Shown here: positions 26,174 through 35,964 of the stretch, piece after piece
Layout of the letters: each line of letters starts with the position of its first letter
Numbering within the stretch: the stretch's first letter is position 1
DNA from: Nostocoides sp.
Lineage (GTDB): Bacteria > Actinomycetota > Actinomycetes > Actinomycetales > Dermatophilaceae
Reading direction: 5' to 3'
DNA: 64,000 bases
Assembly: GCA_016702415.1 (NCBI GenBank)
Contig: JADJEA010000026.1
Coordinates: 1 to 64,000, forward strand
The notes under the pieces: generated by a model
Seen by the model: the letters and a program-made list of their open reading frames with translations, nothing else
Told to the model about the DNA's origin: nothing
The model's database searches: none
Position numbers and translations under genes: made by a program

Positions 26174-27735
26174 TCGATCGTGCCCGGAGGCTTGCTCGTC
26201 ACGTCGAGGACGACGCGATTGACGCCGGGGACCTCATTGGTGATCCGGGTGGAGATGCGGGCGAGAACGTCATACGGCAGCCGGGTCCAGTCGGCGGTCA
26301 TCGCGTCCTCGGAGGAGACCGGCCGCAGCACGACGGGGTGGCCGTAGCTGCGCCCATCCCCCTGGACCCCGACCGAGCGGACGTCGGCGAGGAGGACCAC
26401 GGGACACTGCCAGATGTCGCGGTCGAGGCCGGCGGCGGTGAGTTCGCGGCGGGCGATCGCGTCCGCCGAGCGGAGCGTCTCGAGCCGGTCGGCGGTCACC
26501 TCCCCCACGATGCGTATGCCGAGTCCCGGCCCGGGGAACGGTTGTCGCCACACGATCGCCTCGGGAACCCCGAGTTCGAGACCGACCTTGCGGACCTCGT
26601 CCTTGAAGAGGTCGCGCAGCGGCTCGATGAGGGCGAACTGGAGGTCCTCCGGCAGGCCACCGACGTTGTGATGGCTCTTGATATTGGCCGTGCCGGTGCC
26701 CCCGCCGGACTCCACGACGTCGGGATAGAGGGTCCCCTGGACGAGGAATTCGACCGGGTGGCCGTCGGCGGCAGCATGCCCGACGACGTCGCGCGCCGCC
26801 TGCTCGAACACCCGGATGAACTCCCGGCCGATGATCTTGCGCTTCTCCTCCGGGTCGCGCACCCCGGCGAGGGCGTCGAGGAAGCGGGCCCGGGCGTCGA
26901 CGACGACGAGGCGGACGCCGGTGGAGGCGACGAAGTCCTCCTCGACCTGCTCGGCCTCGCCCGCGCGCAGCAGCCCGTGGTCGACGAAAACGCAGGTCAA
27001 CTGGTCACCGACCGCCTTGTGGACCAGGGCAGCCGCGACGGAGGAGTCGACCCCGCCGGAGAGGGCGCACAGGACGTGCTTGTCGCCGACGCGCTCGCGG
27101 ATGGAGGCGACCTGCTCCTCGATGACGCTCCCGGCGTCCCAGTCGCCGGTCAGCCCGGCGCCGGTGCGCAGAAAGTTCTCCAGGACGCGCTGGCCGAAGG
27201 TGGAATGGACGACCTCGGGGTGCCACTGGACCCCGTAGAGGCGCCGGGCGTCGTCCTCGAAGGCGGCCACGGGCGCACCGGCGGACTCGGCCGTCGCCGT
27301 CAACCCCTCGGGGAGCACCGTCACCGCGTCGCCGTGGCTCATCCAGACCGACTGGTCCTGCGGCTGGCCGGTGAAAAGGGTGCCGGAGGTGTCGGTGATG
27401 CGGACGGCAGTTGCGCCATACTCCCCCGTGCCGGTGTGGGCGACCGTGCCCCCGCAGGCCTGGACCATCGCCTGGAAGCCGTAACACATGCCGAACACCG
27501 GGACCCCGGCGTCGAGGAGGGCGGGATCGAGGCTGGGGGCGCCCTCGGCATACACCGAGGAGGGTCCGCCGGAAAGGACGATCGCGGCGGGCCGGCGGGC
27601 GAGGAGGTCGGCGACGGACAAGGTGTGCGGGACGACCTCGCTGTAGACCTTGGCCTCGCGGATGCGGCGGGCGATGAGTTGGGCGTATTGCGCGCCGTAG
27701 TCGACGACGAGGACGGGTCGGCGGCCGGCAGTCAC
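26164..27735 (-). CDS. guaA: GMP synthase (glutamine-hydrolysing)
   Basis: 523 residues; converts XMP to GMP with glutamine and ATP. Class-I glutaminase domain with nucleophile GMCYGFQAM and YGVQWHPEVVHS. ATP pyrophosphatase P-loop is LCALSGGVDSSVAAAL. The dimerisation end contains FPGPGLGIRI and finishes KPPGTIEWE, the standard C-terminus. The GTG at 27735 has no clear ribosome site; start codons further upstream lack homology to the family. guaB and guaB3 are 13 kb away. Confidence 0.95.
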   Translation of the reverse strand: MTAGRRPVLVVDYGAQYAQLIARRIREAKVYSEVVPHTLSVADLLARRPAAIVLSGGPSSVYAEGAPSLDPALLDAGVPVFGMCYGFQAMVQACGGTVAHTGTGEYGATAVRITDTSGTLFTGQPQDQSVWMSHGDAVTVLPEGLTATAESAGAPVAAFEDDARRLYGVQWHPEVVHSTFGQRVLENFLRTGAGLTGDWDAGSVIEEQVASIRERVGDKHVLCALSGGVDSSVAAALVHKAVGDQLTCVFVDHGLLRAGEAEQVEEDFVASTGVRLVVVDARARFLDALAGVRDPEEKRKIIGREFIRVFEQAARDVVGHAAADGHPVEFLVQGTLYPDVVESGGGTGTANIKSHHNVGGLPEDLQFALIEPLRDLFKDEVRKVGLELGVPEAIVWRQPFPGPGLGIRIVGEVTADRLETLRSADAIARRELTAAGLDRDIWQCPVVLLADVRSVGVQGDGRSYGHPVVLRPVSSEDAMTADWTRLPYDVLARISTRITNEVPGVNRVVLDVTSKPPGTIEWE

Positions 27736-27761
27736 GGAGGGAACTCTAGGCGATGGGGTGG

Positions 27762-28088
27762 TCAGGGCAGCCGAGGCGCGACCTCGGCCGCGACCCGGCG
27801 CTCGGCCCAGAAGCTGAGGAAGGGCACGCAGCCCGCGAGCATGATGAGCACCATCTTGGGCAGCGACCAGCCGACCTTGAAGCCGAGATTGGCGGTCGCG
27901 GCGACGTAGATCATGTAGAGGAACCCGTGCGGCTGGGGCCACCAACTGAGCGCGTCGTTGTCGAAGCCCCAGTGCAGGACCATCTCCAGGACCAGGACGA
28001 GTAGGCCGATCCCGACGACGAACGCCATGACCTTGAAGAAGGTGAAGGCGCCACGGGCCTTCGGGTCGGTGAGGGGGGCGGCGGTCAC
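27762..28088 (-). CDS. DUF3817-family membrane protein
   Basis: 108 residues, three hydrophobic segments (FFKVMAFVVGIGLLVLVLEM; GFLYMIYVAATANLGFKV; MVLIMLAGCVPFLSFWAERR). The WPQPHGFLYMIYV and PFLSFWAERRV blocks are typical of DUF3817. Function is unknown. GTG at 28088 overlaps the SURF1 stop (GTGA). It frequently neighbours guaA in actinobacteria. Confidence 0.88.
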   Translation of the reverse strand: MTAAPLTDPKARGAFTFFKVMAFVVGIGLLVLVLEMVLHWGFDNDALSWWPQPHGFLYMIYVAATANLGFKVGWSLPKMVLIMLAGCVPFLSFWAERRVAAEVAPRLP

Positions 28089-28909
28089 GGGAGGCTGGCT
28101 TCCTTCGGCGTCGGGGACGGGGCCACCTTAACCGGCGAACTTCCGTCCCCATCCGGGCGGTCCTCCCGGGAGCTGTCGTCGTCGCCCTGGCCTCGCTCCT
28201 CCCGGTGGGCCTGGTGGACCATCCGCACCCACAGGTAGAGCGCGAACGCGGCGAAAACCCACCACTGGAGGGCGTATGACGCATTGCGCCACTGCAGACC
28301 GCTCGGCGGGAGCGGGGGCGGGACCCGGGCCAGGCCGGCGGTGGTCGCGGCCGGCGGGGCGGGGGTCTCGTCCTGGACGAACCCGAACGCGTTGTAGAGG
28401 TCGCCGGGCCAGGCGTTGACGAGTCGGGAGAGGTCGACCGAGCTGAGGATGCCGGGGGGAAGCCCGTCGGCGCTGGGGGCCTCACCGGGGGCGAGGGCGG
28501 CCCGGACGGTGTGGGCGCCGGTGGGCACCGGGGGCGGTGTCGGCGCCGAGGTCCACCCCCGCACCAACGGGAAGGTCGCCCCGGTCGAGGCGACGGTGAA
28601 CGGGGCGACGACCCAGTACCCGGTTCGCCCGTGGAGGAGGCGGCCTTTGACGAGGACTTGGCCCGCGGCATACGTCCCGGTGGCGGTGACCATGCGCCCA
28701 CTGCCGTCGGCGGGGAAGGGTTCGTGGGGCGTCAGGATGGTGGCGACATCGACGACGGGTTTGGCGCCGGCGGCCTTGACCGCTTCCACCCGCGCCTTGT
28801 CGTGGGCGACGCCGAGTTGCCACCGGCCGAGTTGGACGAAGGCGACGCCGATGAGGATGACGACGCCCAAGAGCCCCAGCCAGCGGGGTTTGAGCGCGGT
28901 CCGGAGCAC
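28085..28909 (-). CDS. SURF1-family cytochrome oxidase assembly protein
   Basis: 274 residues with one membrane helix at each end (WLGLLGVVILIGVAFVQLGR, WQLGVAHDKA following it; ALQWWVFAAFALYLWVRMVH), framing an extracytoplasmic domain with GRTGYWVVAPF and FPLVRGW, the family's conserved blocks. It is thought to help insert haem a into cytochrome c oxidase. A charged cytoplasmic tail ends the protein. ATG at 28909. Confidence 0.9.
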   Translation of the reverse strand: MLRTALKPRWLGLLGVVILIGVAFVQLGRWQLGVAHDKARVEAVKAAGAKPVVDVATILTPHEPFPADGSGRMVTATGTYAAGQVLVKGRLLHGRTGYWVVAPFTVASTGATFPLVRGWTSAPTPPPVPTGAHTVRAALAPGEAPSADGLPPGILSSVDLSRLVNAWPGDLYNAFGFVQDETPAPPAATTAGLARVPPPLPPSGLQWRNASYALQWWVFAAFALYLWVRMVHQAHREERGQGDDDSSREDRPDGDGSSPVKVAPSPTPKEASLP

Positions 28910-28958
28910 CGGTCCAGGCTACGTCGTATACCGCGCGGCCGACCGCGCTCCCCCGCGC

Positions 28959-30676
28959 TCACCGGGCAAGGATGCCCGCGGGGTAGGAGTAGCCGCCGCC
29001 GGTTTGACGGTTCGCTGTCGTGGAGGTGAGTTGCTTCCCGCTGGGGGCGTCATGGGTTTGGACGACGAAGGTGTCGTCGTCGGCGCCGTCTTCGCCGAGG
29101 AGATACAGCCGTCCGTCCCCCCTGTCACCCTTGAGGCGGGAGTCGTCGAAGACGATCAGGCTGCCGCCGTAGCAGGCGACCCACACCTGCTTCTTTGTCG
29201 GCTCGTAGGTGATGCCGATGGGGAGGCATCGGTCGGGACCGTCTGGACGACCGCCATATCGGACGTGCGGATCTTGCTCATCGACGCCGACCCGTAGTTG
29301 ACGACGTAGATCGATTTCCCGTCGCTCGAGATCGTCATCGAGCGCGGCTCGCTCGCGGTGCGGACGGTGGCCAGGACGGCGCCGGTGGCCCGGTCGATCT
29401 TGCTCACCGTGCCGGAGTTGTTGTTGGTGACATAGAGGTATGCCGCGTCCGGGCTGATCACCAGGTGCCGGGGTCCGGTGCCCGGCTGGGCAAACGTCGT
29501 CACCGCCTTGGAGGCCAGGTCGACGGTGACGATCCGCCCGGAGCCCATCAACGCGACATACGCCGTCCGGGAGTCAGGCGAGACGACGATCCCGCGGGGG
29601 TACTTGCCGCCCAACGGGATCTGCGCGGTCTGCGTGTTGGTCTTGGTGTCGATGACGGACAGGGTCCACGAGCACCAGTTGCTGACGAGGACCTTGGAGG
29701 CGTCGGGGGTGACCGCGACATACTTCGGGACCGCGCCGACGGGGACGACGGCATCGACGGCGAGGGTCTTGGTGTCGATCCGGTAGACGAACGACGTCGA
29801 CGTCCCGTCACCGGCGGTGCACCGATCGAGACCCTCGGGGCCGAACCCCGCGCCATACATCGAGTAGTTCGACACCCACGCGTGCGTGCCGTCCGGCGTG
29901 AAGGCGACCTCGACGGGAGCGCCCTTCGAGATGCCCGCGTGCCCGGTGATCCCGAACGAGGACAGGTCGACCGAGTCGGGGATCGTCTTGAGGAGGGCAC
30001 CGTCGGCGCGGAAGACGCTGACGGTGTGGTGGTACATCATGTTTTGGGCGAAGAGCAGGCCGCCCGGGCCGGCGACGATCGACTTCGGGGAGAGGTTCGC
30101 CGCGGCGATGCGCATGGTCCGGACCATCGTGGTGACGTCGGACGCACCGGGTGCCCCTTGCTTCGCGTCGGGGCTGGGTGTGGGAGCGGGGATCTCCGGC
30201 GTCGCCACCGCGGCGACGGCTGCAGCCCCTCCCGTCGCTTTCGCTGTGGACCCTGGGTTGGCGGGCGCGGCGGAGTGGGTGCCCGATCCGGAGGAGAACA
30301 GACCACCGACGAACCCCGCGACCGCCCGCACGACGAACCACACCGTCGCCAGCAGGGCAATGAGGACGAGCAGCGCGACGAGGCGCCGGAGCGCGTAGTT
30401 GGGCCGAGGCCCCGGAGGGCGACGGAGTGGGGTGCCGGCACCGGGTCCGCCGGGTCCGCCGCCGGACCCGCCTGGGCGCGGCTGCGCCGGTGTCGTATGC
30501 CGCGCGCCCGCCCCCGTGGCCGGTGCCGGCAGCGTCTGGACCCGCGCGGACCCCCCGGATCGCACGGTGGTCGTCGATCGCTCGGTGGTCGACCGCACGG
30601 TGGTCGACGCCGGGACCCGGCGATCCGCCGGCGGCGGGGGCAACTCCTCCAGACCCTCGTGGTCCGGTAACGACAT
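28959..30676 (-). CDS. Membrane-anchored YVTN-type seven-bladed beta-propeller (one frameshift)
   Basis: ATG at 30676 begins a cytoplasmic Pro/Thr/Arg-rich region of about 115 residues. One transmembrane helix follows (LVALLVLIALLATVWFVVRA), then a Ser/Ala linker and a propeller of YVTN repeats: VPKYVAVTPDASKVLVSNW, YPRGIVVSPDSRTAYVALM, PRHLVISPDAAYLYVTNN, PRSMTISSDGKSIYVVNY. A base is missing near 29225. Past it the frame resumes as IGITYEPTKKQVWVACYGG and ends GGGYSYPAGILAR at 28959. Related proteins include LpqB-unrelated surface propellers of unknown role. The propeller is probably outside the membrane. Confidence 0.8.
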
Positions 30677-30775
30677 CGTCACGCGGTCAGCGTAGGCGCG
30701 GCATACGACACTCCCGTGGCGCCACGCCCGAGGCGCGGGACGGTCACCGGCCCCCGCCGCGGGGCGCGGCCACGG

Positions 30776-30852
30776 ACCCCCGGCTCCATCAGCGCCAGGC
30801 CGAGGGCGCGACACGCCGGCGACAACGGCGGCGGGCGAGCAATGCTGTAGCC
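30776..30852. repeat. Degenerate copy of the family-2 inverted element
   Basis: CCCCCGGCTCCATCAGCGCC (from 30777) resembles the left arm at 8442-8461, and GCTGTAGCCGGGGG (30844-30857) the right arm. The element lies in the 246-nt gap (30677-30922) between the divergent propeller and ABC transporter genes. I saw no convincing promoter in the remainder of that gap. Confidence 0.45.
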
Positions 30853-30922
30853 GGGGGCACACGGCATACGGCGAAAATCGGTGTCGCGGTGCAGTGGTGC
30901 CCGCGTAGCGTGGTCGGCTGCC

Positions 30923-32632
30923 ATGAAAAGCCATGTCCGACATCCCGGCATCCCGCCGACGACCACGCCGGCCGCCTTCCTCCTGTGGGGAGCGCGGCTC
31001 CAGTGGCGCACCATCGTCGGCGGGATGACGTGCGGAATCATCTGGATGACGGCGATCGGGCTGGTCCCTGCGGCCATCGGCCGGGGCATCGACCAGGGGC
31101 TCGTCGCCGGGGACCGGTCCGCGCTGCTGCGCTGGTCGGCCGCCCTGGCCGCGCTCTCCCTCGTCATCGCCGTCTCGGGCGCGATCCGGCACTGGTTCGC
31201 GGTCCAGAACTGGCTCGACGGTGCCTTCCGGACGGTCGTGGCGGCCGACGCGGCGGTGACCACGCGGGGGCAGGAGATCGCCCGGCGCTTCCCCACCGGC
31301 GACGTCGTCAGCGTGACGACGACGGACATGGAGCGGGTCGGGCACGTCTACGACGTCTCGGCGCGCTTCGCGGGCGCGATCGTCAGCTATGTCGTTGTCG
31401 CGGTGATCCTTCTGCGCGCATCGGTGCCGACCGGGTTGGTCGTCCTCGTCGGCGCGCCGGTGCTTCTCGCCCTCCTCGGCCTGATCATCCGCCCGCTGCA
31501 ACGCCGTCAGGCCGCTCAGCGGGAGGAGTCCGGCCGGTTGACCACGCTGGGCACCGATACCGTTGCGGGACTGCGGATCCTGCGCGGGATCGGCGGCGAG
31601 GCGGAGTTCGCGCTACGGTATGCCGCCCAGAGCCAGCGCGTGCGCGCCGCGGGTGTCCGGGTGGCGGGCTACCAGGCCGCCCTCGACGCGAGCCAGACTC
31701 TGCTGCCCGGTCTCTTCGTCGTCCTGGTCGCCTGGACCGGGGCGCGGGCGGTCGTGGCGGGCCACCTGTCGACGGGCGAACTCGTGGCGTTCTACGGGTA
31801 CGCGACCTTCCTCGTCTTCCCCCTGCGCACCGTGACGGAGATGGTCGAGAAACTCATCCGCTTCCGGGTGGCGGCCGCCAAGGTCATGGCCATCCTCGCA
31901 GTCCCGAGCGACCACGAGCCGGTCCGATCCGGCGACGGTGTGCGGGACCCTGGCGGCGATCTCGTGGACGAGGTGAGTGGGGCGAGATTCCGCGGCGGTC
32001 AGTTCACGGCGCTCGTGTGCGCCCGGCCCGAGGATGCGGTCGCGCTCGCCGATCGCCTGGGGCGGGTGGGTCCCCCCCGTGGCCGGGTCACCCTCGGGGA
32101 CCAGGATCTCGGCGAGCTTCCGATCGCTGCCGTGCGATCGACGGTGCTCGTCAACGACCCGGAGGCCCGCCTCTTCGCCGGGAGCCTGCGCGAGGAGTTG
32201 GGCGCAGGTCGGCCGGTGGCGGACGCGGCCCTCGCGAGCGCGATCGACGTCGCCCAGGCGCGGGAGATCCTCGAGGGGCTCGCCGACGGACTCGACAGTC
32301 AGATCGAGGAGAAGGGGCGGGGCTTCTCCGGCGGCCAGCGCCAGCGGATCGGTCTGGCCCGGGCGTTGGCGGGCAACCCGCCGGTGCTCGTGCTCATCGA
32401 GCCGACGAGCGCGGTCGACGCGCACACCGAAGAGCGCATCGGGGCCGCGTTGGCGCCGGCCCGCCGGGGGCGCACGACGATCGTGGCGACCGTCAGCCCG
32501 CTGCTGCTCCATCACACCGACCGGGTCGTCCTCCTCCAGGACGGCCTGGCCGTGGCGAGCGGGACCCATGCCGACCTGCTCGCCGGCTGTACGGCATACC
32601 GAGACATCGTGATCCGAGGAGGTGACGACTGA
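30923..32632 (+). CDS. ABC exporter half-transporter with degenerate nucleotide site (subunit 1)
   Basis: 569 residues: a six-helix type-IV exporter domain (about residues 20-310) and a nucleotide-binding domain. The signature is intact (FSGGQRQRIGLARAL), but Walker A is lost (ALVCARPEDAVALADRL in its place, no GKS/T), the Walker B Asp is Ile (VLVLIEPTSAVD), and the H-loop His is missing (ATVSPLLLHHTDRV). It can therefore contribute only its signature loop to catalysis. It overlaps the next gene by 1 nt (TGATG). ATG at 30923 chosen from homologous length. Confidence 0.9.
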   Translation: MKSHVRHPGIPPTTTPAAFLLWGARLQWRTIVGGMTCGIIWMTAIGLVPAAIGRGIDQGLVAGDRSALLRWSAALAALSLVIAVSGAIRHWFAVQNWLDGAFRTVVAADAAVTTRGQEIARRFPTGDVVSVTTTDMERVGHVYDVSARFAGAIVSYVVVAVILLRASVPTGLVVLVGAPVLLALLGLIIRPLQRRQAAQREESGRLTTLGTDTVAGLRILRGIGGEAEFALRYAAQSQRVRAAGVRVAGYQAALDASQTLLPGLFVVLVAWTGARAVVAGHLSTGELVAFYGYATFLVFPLRTVTEMVEKLIRFRVAAAKVMAILAVPSDHEPVRSGDGVRDPGGDLVDEVSGARFRGGQFTALVCARPEDAVALADRLGRVGPPRGRVTLGDQDLGELPIAAVRSTVLVNDPEARLFAGSLREELGAGRPVADAALASAIDVAQAREILEGLADGLDSQIEEKGRGFSGGQRQRIGLARALAGNPPVLVLIEPTSAVDAHTEERIGAALAPARRGRTTIVATVSPLLLHHTDRVVLLQDGLAVASGTHADLLAGCTAYRDIVIRGGDD

Positions 32633-34476
32633 TGACAACGCTGCTTGAGCGGGAGACCACCCGCGCGCCGGCCCCCGACAGCGGGGACCGGCGGGGCTGG
32701 TTCGCGCCGCCGACGCAGGCGGAGACCGACCCCTTGCGCCGAACGCTGCCCGTTGCGGAGCCGGCTCAGGTCTGGGCCTACACCCGCGGTCTGCTGCGCC
32801 ACCACCGCGGCCAGTTGGGTGCCGTCATCGGCCTTCACGCGCTGGCCGCCATCGCCGGGCTCGCGTCGCCGTGGCTGATCGGCGATCTCGTCAATGCGTT
32901 GACCGCCGGGACGACGCGACGGCATGTCGACGCCGTCGTCGGGATGCTCCTGGCCGCGGTCGTCGTGCAGGCTGCGGTGACGTGGTGGGCGCGCCGGGCG
33001 AGCTTCGTCTTCGGGGAGAGCCTGTTCGCCGACCTTCGGGAGCGGTTCGTCGACCGGGCCTGCCGGTTGCCCCTGTCCACGCTCGAACGCGCGGGCACCG
33101 GCGATCTCGTCGCCCGGACCACCAACGATGTCGAATCCCTTTCCTGGGCGGCGCGATTCGGGTTGCCGTCGATCTTCGTCGCGAGCATCACGGTCGTCCT
33201 GACGATCGCGGCGACGGTGTGGGTCTCCCCCGTGGGCAGCCTCGCACTGCTCACAGCGCTCCCGTTTGTCGTGCCCGCAACCGGGTGGTATCTCCGGCGC
33301 GCCCGCGACGGCTACCTCTGGGAGCGGGCCAGGTGGGCGGTGCTCAACGGCGTGGCGGCCGAGTCCGCCGAGGCATCTCGGACGATCGACGCGCTCGGGT
33401 TGGGGGCCCAGCGGCATACCCGCATGGTGGATGCGATCGACGGGGCCTATGAGGCGGAGTACTACACCCGCCGGCTGCGGATGGTGTGGTTCGTTCCGAC
33501 GGAGTTCTCGTATGTCGTGCCCGCCGCCGCCGCACTCGCGTGGTGCGGTCTGCTGGTCGCCCACGGGTCGCTGAGCGTGGGCGCCGCGACCACGGTCATC
33601 CTCTATGTGCGCCAACTCGTCGATCCGTTCGACGAGTTGGTGTCGTGGCTGGACGAGATCCAGGTGGCGGCGACGTCGATGGCCCGGATCATCGGCATCG
33701 AATCGGTCCCCGACGACCGGACCCCGACCGGCGCGGCTCCGGTCGACGACACGATCACCGCGCGCGACGTGCGCTTCGGATATCGCACCGATCGTGAAGT
33801 CCTGCACGGAATCTCGCTCGATCTGGTGCCGGGTGAGCGGTTGGCGATCGTCGGGCCGTCGGGTGCCGGCAAGTCCACGCTCGGGCGGCTCCTGGCCGGT
33901 ATCGACGGCCCCACGTCGGGGTCGGTGACGGTCGGCGGCGTGCCCTTGATGGGGCTGTCGATGGAGACGCTGCGGGGCGAGGTGGCGCTGGTGACGCAGG
34001 AGCACCATGTCTTCGTCGGGACGTTGCGCGACAACCTCATCCTGGCCCGGCCTGGCGCGGACGACGCCCAGATCGAGGCCGCCCTCGCCTCGGTCGATGC
34101 GCTGGAATGGGCGATGGGGCTGCCGGACGGTCTCGCGACCGATGTCGGGGCCGGTGGGGTCGAGCTGACCCAGCCGCAGAGCCAGCAACTCGCCCTCGCC
34201 CGGTTGGTCCTCGCCGACCCGCACACGCTGGTCCTTGACGAGGCGACATCGCTGCTCGACCCTCGGGCCGCGCGTCACCTGGAACGCTCCTTGGCCTCCG
34301 TCGTCTCCGGCCGGACCGTGGTCGCCATCGCCCACAGGCTGCATACCGCCCACGACGCCGACCGCGTGGCGGTGGTGGAGGACGGCCGGATCAGCGAACT
34401 CGGCTCCCACACCGACCTCCTCGCCCGCCGCGGCCCCTACTCCGCCCTCTGGCGCTCCTGGCGCTCCGAGACCTGA
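32632..34476 (+). CDS. ABC exporter half-transporter with intact Walker motifs (subunit 2)
   Basis: 614 residues with a transmembrane domain and an ATPase domain: Walker A VGPSGAGKSTLGRLL, Q-loop ALVTQEHHVFVGTL, Walker B LVLDEATSLLD, H-loop AIAHRLHTAHDADRV. The signature LSGGQ is replaced by LTQPQSQQLALARL. Its Walker A would pair with the signature of subunit 1 to form the single complete ATP site. GAGGAGG precedes the ATG. The exported substrate is unknown; lipids and drugs are usual for this family. Confidence 0.92.
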   Translation: MTTLLERETTRAPAPDSGDRRGWFAPPTQAETDPLRRTLPVAEPAQVWAYTRGLLRHHRGQLGAVIGLHALAAIAGLASPWLIGDLVNALTAGTTRRHVDAVVGMLLAAVVVQAAVTWWARRASFVFGESLFADLRERFVDRACRLPLSTLERAGTGDLVARTTNDVESLSWAARFGLPSIFVASITVVLTIAATVWVSPVGSLALLTALPFVVPATGWYLRRARDGYLWERARWAVLNGVAAESAEASRTIDALGLGAQRHTRMVDAIDGAYEAEYYTRRLRMVWFVPTEFSYVVPAAAALAWCGLLVAHGSLSVGAATTVILYVRQLVDPFDELVSWLDEIQVAATSMARIIGIESVPDDRTPTGAAPVDDTITARDVRFGYRTDREVLHGISLDLVPGERLAIVGPSGAGKSTLGRLLAGIDGPTSGSVTVGGVPLMGLSMETLRGEVALVTQEHHVFVGTLRDNLILARPGADDAQIEAALASVDALEWAMGLPDGLATDVGAGGVELTQPQSQQLALARLVLADPHTLVLDEATSLLDPRAARHLERSLASVVSGRTVVAIAHRLHTAHDADRVAVVEDGRISELGSHTDLLARRGPYSALWRSWRSET

Positions 34477-34485
34477 GGCGGGCTC

Positions 34486-34734
34486 GGGCTGGCGTGAGGG
34501 CTCGGGGGTCGGGGCTCGGCTCGGGTGGGGGTCGGGGCTCGGGGCTCGGGTGGGGGTCGGGGCTCGGGTAGGGCTGGGGTGGCAACTTGAGCACGTCATG
34601 TCGACTTGAGCACGTCATATCGACGGAACTTGAGCACGCCTCCCAGCCTGAGCACGCCAGATCGACTTGAGCACGCCAGATATGGCGTGCTCAAGTCGAC
34701 TCGGCGTGCTCAAGTCGACTCGGCGTGCTCAAGT
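34486..34734. repeat. Composite repeat element B: G-rich tract plus 5 forward and 3 inverted ACTTGAGCACG units
   Basis: A G-rich tract of GGGGCTCGG/GGGTC blocks (34486-34580) precedes ACTTGAGCACG at 34585, 34604, 34628 and 34665, with a decayed copy (CCTGAGCACG) at 34647. CGTGCTCAAGT follows at 34686, 34705 and 34724. Steps of 19, 24, 19, 18, 21, 19, 19 nt match element A closely. A small stem (GGGCCGG/CCGGCCC, 34741-34759) follows. The 404-nt gap 34477-34880 between the ABC pair and the AbiEi-like gene also has a lone TTGTCCACA at 34785 and nothing else I can name. Confidence 0.9.
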
Positions 34735-34880
34735 TGAACAGGGCCGGTGCCCCCGGCCCGGCGTGAGGGCCCTCGCCCCATGAGTTGTCCACACGGTGGG
34801 CTGCGCCAGGATTCGGCCCCGTCCACAGCCCAGGGCGTATGCCATTGCCCCCCGAGCCACAACGCCCAAGCCTTGCGCTC

Positions 34881-35927
34881 ATGTCGCCAACCAAGACGAG
34901 CGTTCCCGGCCTCTACTTCACGCGGGACCTCGGGTGGACCCACGTCAGGAACGCCCGCTCGCACGGGCGGCTCGTCAAGATCCGCCGTGGCGTGAGCGCT
35001 CTCCCGCTCCCGCAGCACTCCTCCCCCTGGGAGGCTGAGCGACGTCAGGCGTTCATGATGATGGCCGCCGTCGCCGACGCGCTCCACGTCAACTTCGTCT
35101 TCGGCTTTGCGAGCGCCGCCCTCCTCCACGGCCTCGGCGCGGTGCCGTGGGACGGGCGGGCACACGTCATACAGCGACACCGTCAGGGTCGGTGGAGGGC
35201 AGCCGGCCTCCATCACCATTGGGGATTCTGGGACGAGGACGAGGTGACCGTCATCAACGGGTACCCGGTCACCTCGATCACCAGGACGGTCTTGGACTGC
35301 GCGGTCTACCTGCCCCCCGACTGGGCCCTCGGGGTCGCCGACGCCGGACTGCGGCGGCTCGCGGACATGTCGCGCTTTCACCGAGTCGAGTCGAGTGCGC
35401 GTGAGCAGATCGTCCGGGCCGGGCTGATGGAGCGACTCGGCGATCGCAAGCGGGCCAAGGGCATCGTCAAGGCGCGCAATGTACTCGCCTGCGCAGATGG
35501 GTTTGCCGAGAGCCTTCCGGAGTCTCGGATGCGCTGTATCGCCCTGGCCGGCGGCCTGCCGCCGCCGACGTGTCAAATGCCGATCAAGACGGTCGACGGG
35601 CTTCGCTATCCCGATCTGGCCTGGCCGATGGCTACCCTCACGGGCGACCTAGATGACCCTCGAATCCTGGCCGAGGAGTATGACGGCGTCGAGAAGTACG
35701 CGCCTGAGGACGCCGCCAGTCCCGCCGCCGTCCTCAACCGCCAGGCCCGACGCGATGAGTCCCTGCGTCTTGCCAACGTCCACGTCCGCCATCGCGGGGC
35801 GCGGGACATCGAGTCTCCGAGCGTGCTCTTCGAGTCGATGGTCCGGAGGTTCCCGCCGTGCGTCGTCTCGTCCCTGCAGCCCCGACCGAGCCTCCTGCCC
35901 CTCGACCCCACGCTCCGGGCCGGCTAG
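34881..35927 (+). CDS. AbiEi/DUF559-like protein with predicted PD-(D/E)XK nuclease fold
   Basis: 348 residues. The N-terminal part (LYFTRDLGWTHVRNARSHGR, LVKIRRGVSALPL) resembles AbiEi-type winged-helix antitoxin domains, followed by the usual FGFASAALLHGLGAVPWDG block. The C-terminal part, LPESRMRCIALAGGLPPPTC, then GLRYPDLAWP, then AEEYDGVEKY and RQARRDESLR, has the spacing of a DUF559/Vsr-like nuclease core with acidic residues in strands 2 and 3 and a Lys. Activity is inferred, not shown. ATG at 34881 lacks a clear ribosome site. No toxin partner is adjacent. Repeat elements B and C lie on either side. Confidence 0.65.
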   Translation: MSPTKTSVPGLYFTRDLGWTHVRNARSHGRLVKIRRGVSALPLPQHSSPWEAERRQAFMMMAAVADALHVNFVFGFASAALLHGLGAVPWDGRAHVIQRHRQGRWRAAGLHHHWGFWDEDEVTVINGYPVTSITRTVLDCAVYLPPDWALGVADAGLRRLADMSRFHRVESSAREQIVRAGLMERLGDRKRAKGIVKARNVLACADGFAESLPESRMRCIALAGGLPPPTCQMPIKTVDGLRYPDLAWPMATLTGDLDDPRILAEEYDGVEKYAPEDAASPAAVLNRQARRDESLRLANVHVRHRGARDIESPSVLFESMVRRFPPCVVSSLQPRPSLLPLDPTLRAG

Positions 35928-35964
35928 CCCCTGACGGAGCCGTGAGCCCGCGAAGGCGCCGCAA

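Noticed and set aside
785..34793. DnaA-box-like nonamers TTGTCCACA at 785-793 and 34785-34793
   Set aside because: They are isolated single copies 34 kb apart with no dnaA, dnaN or AT-rich region near, so they do not mark an origin.
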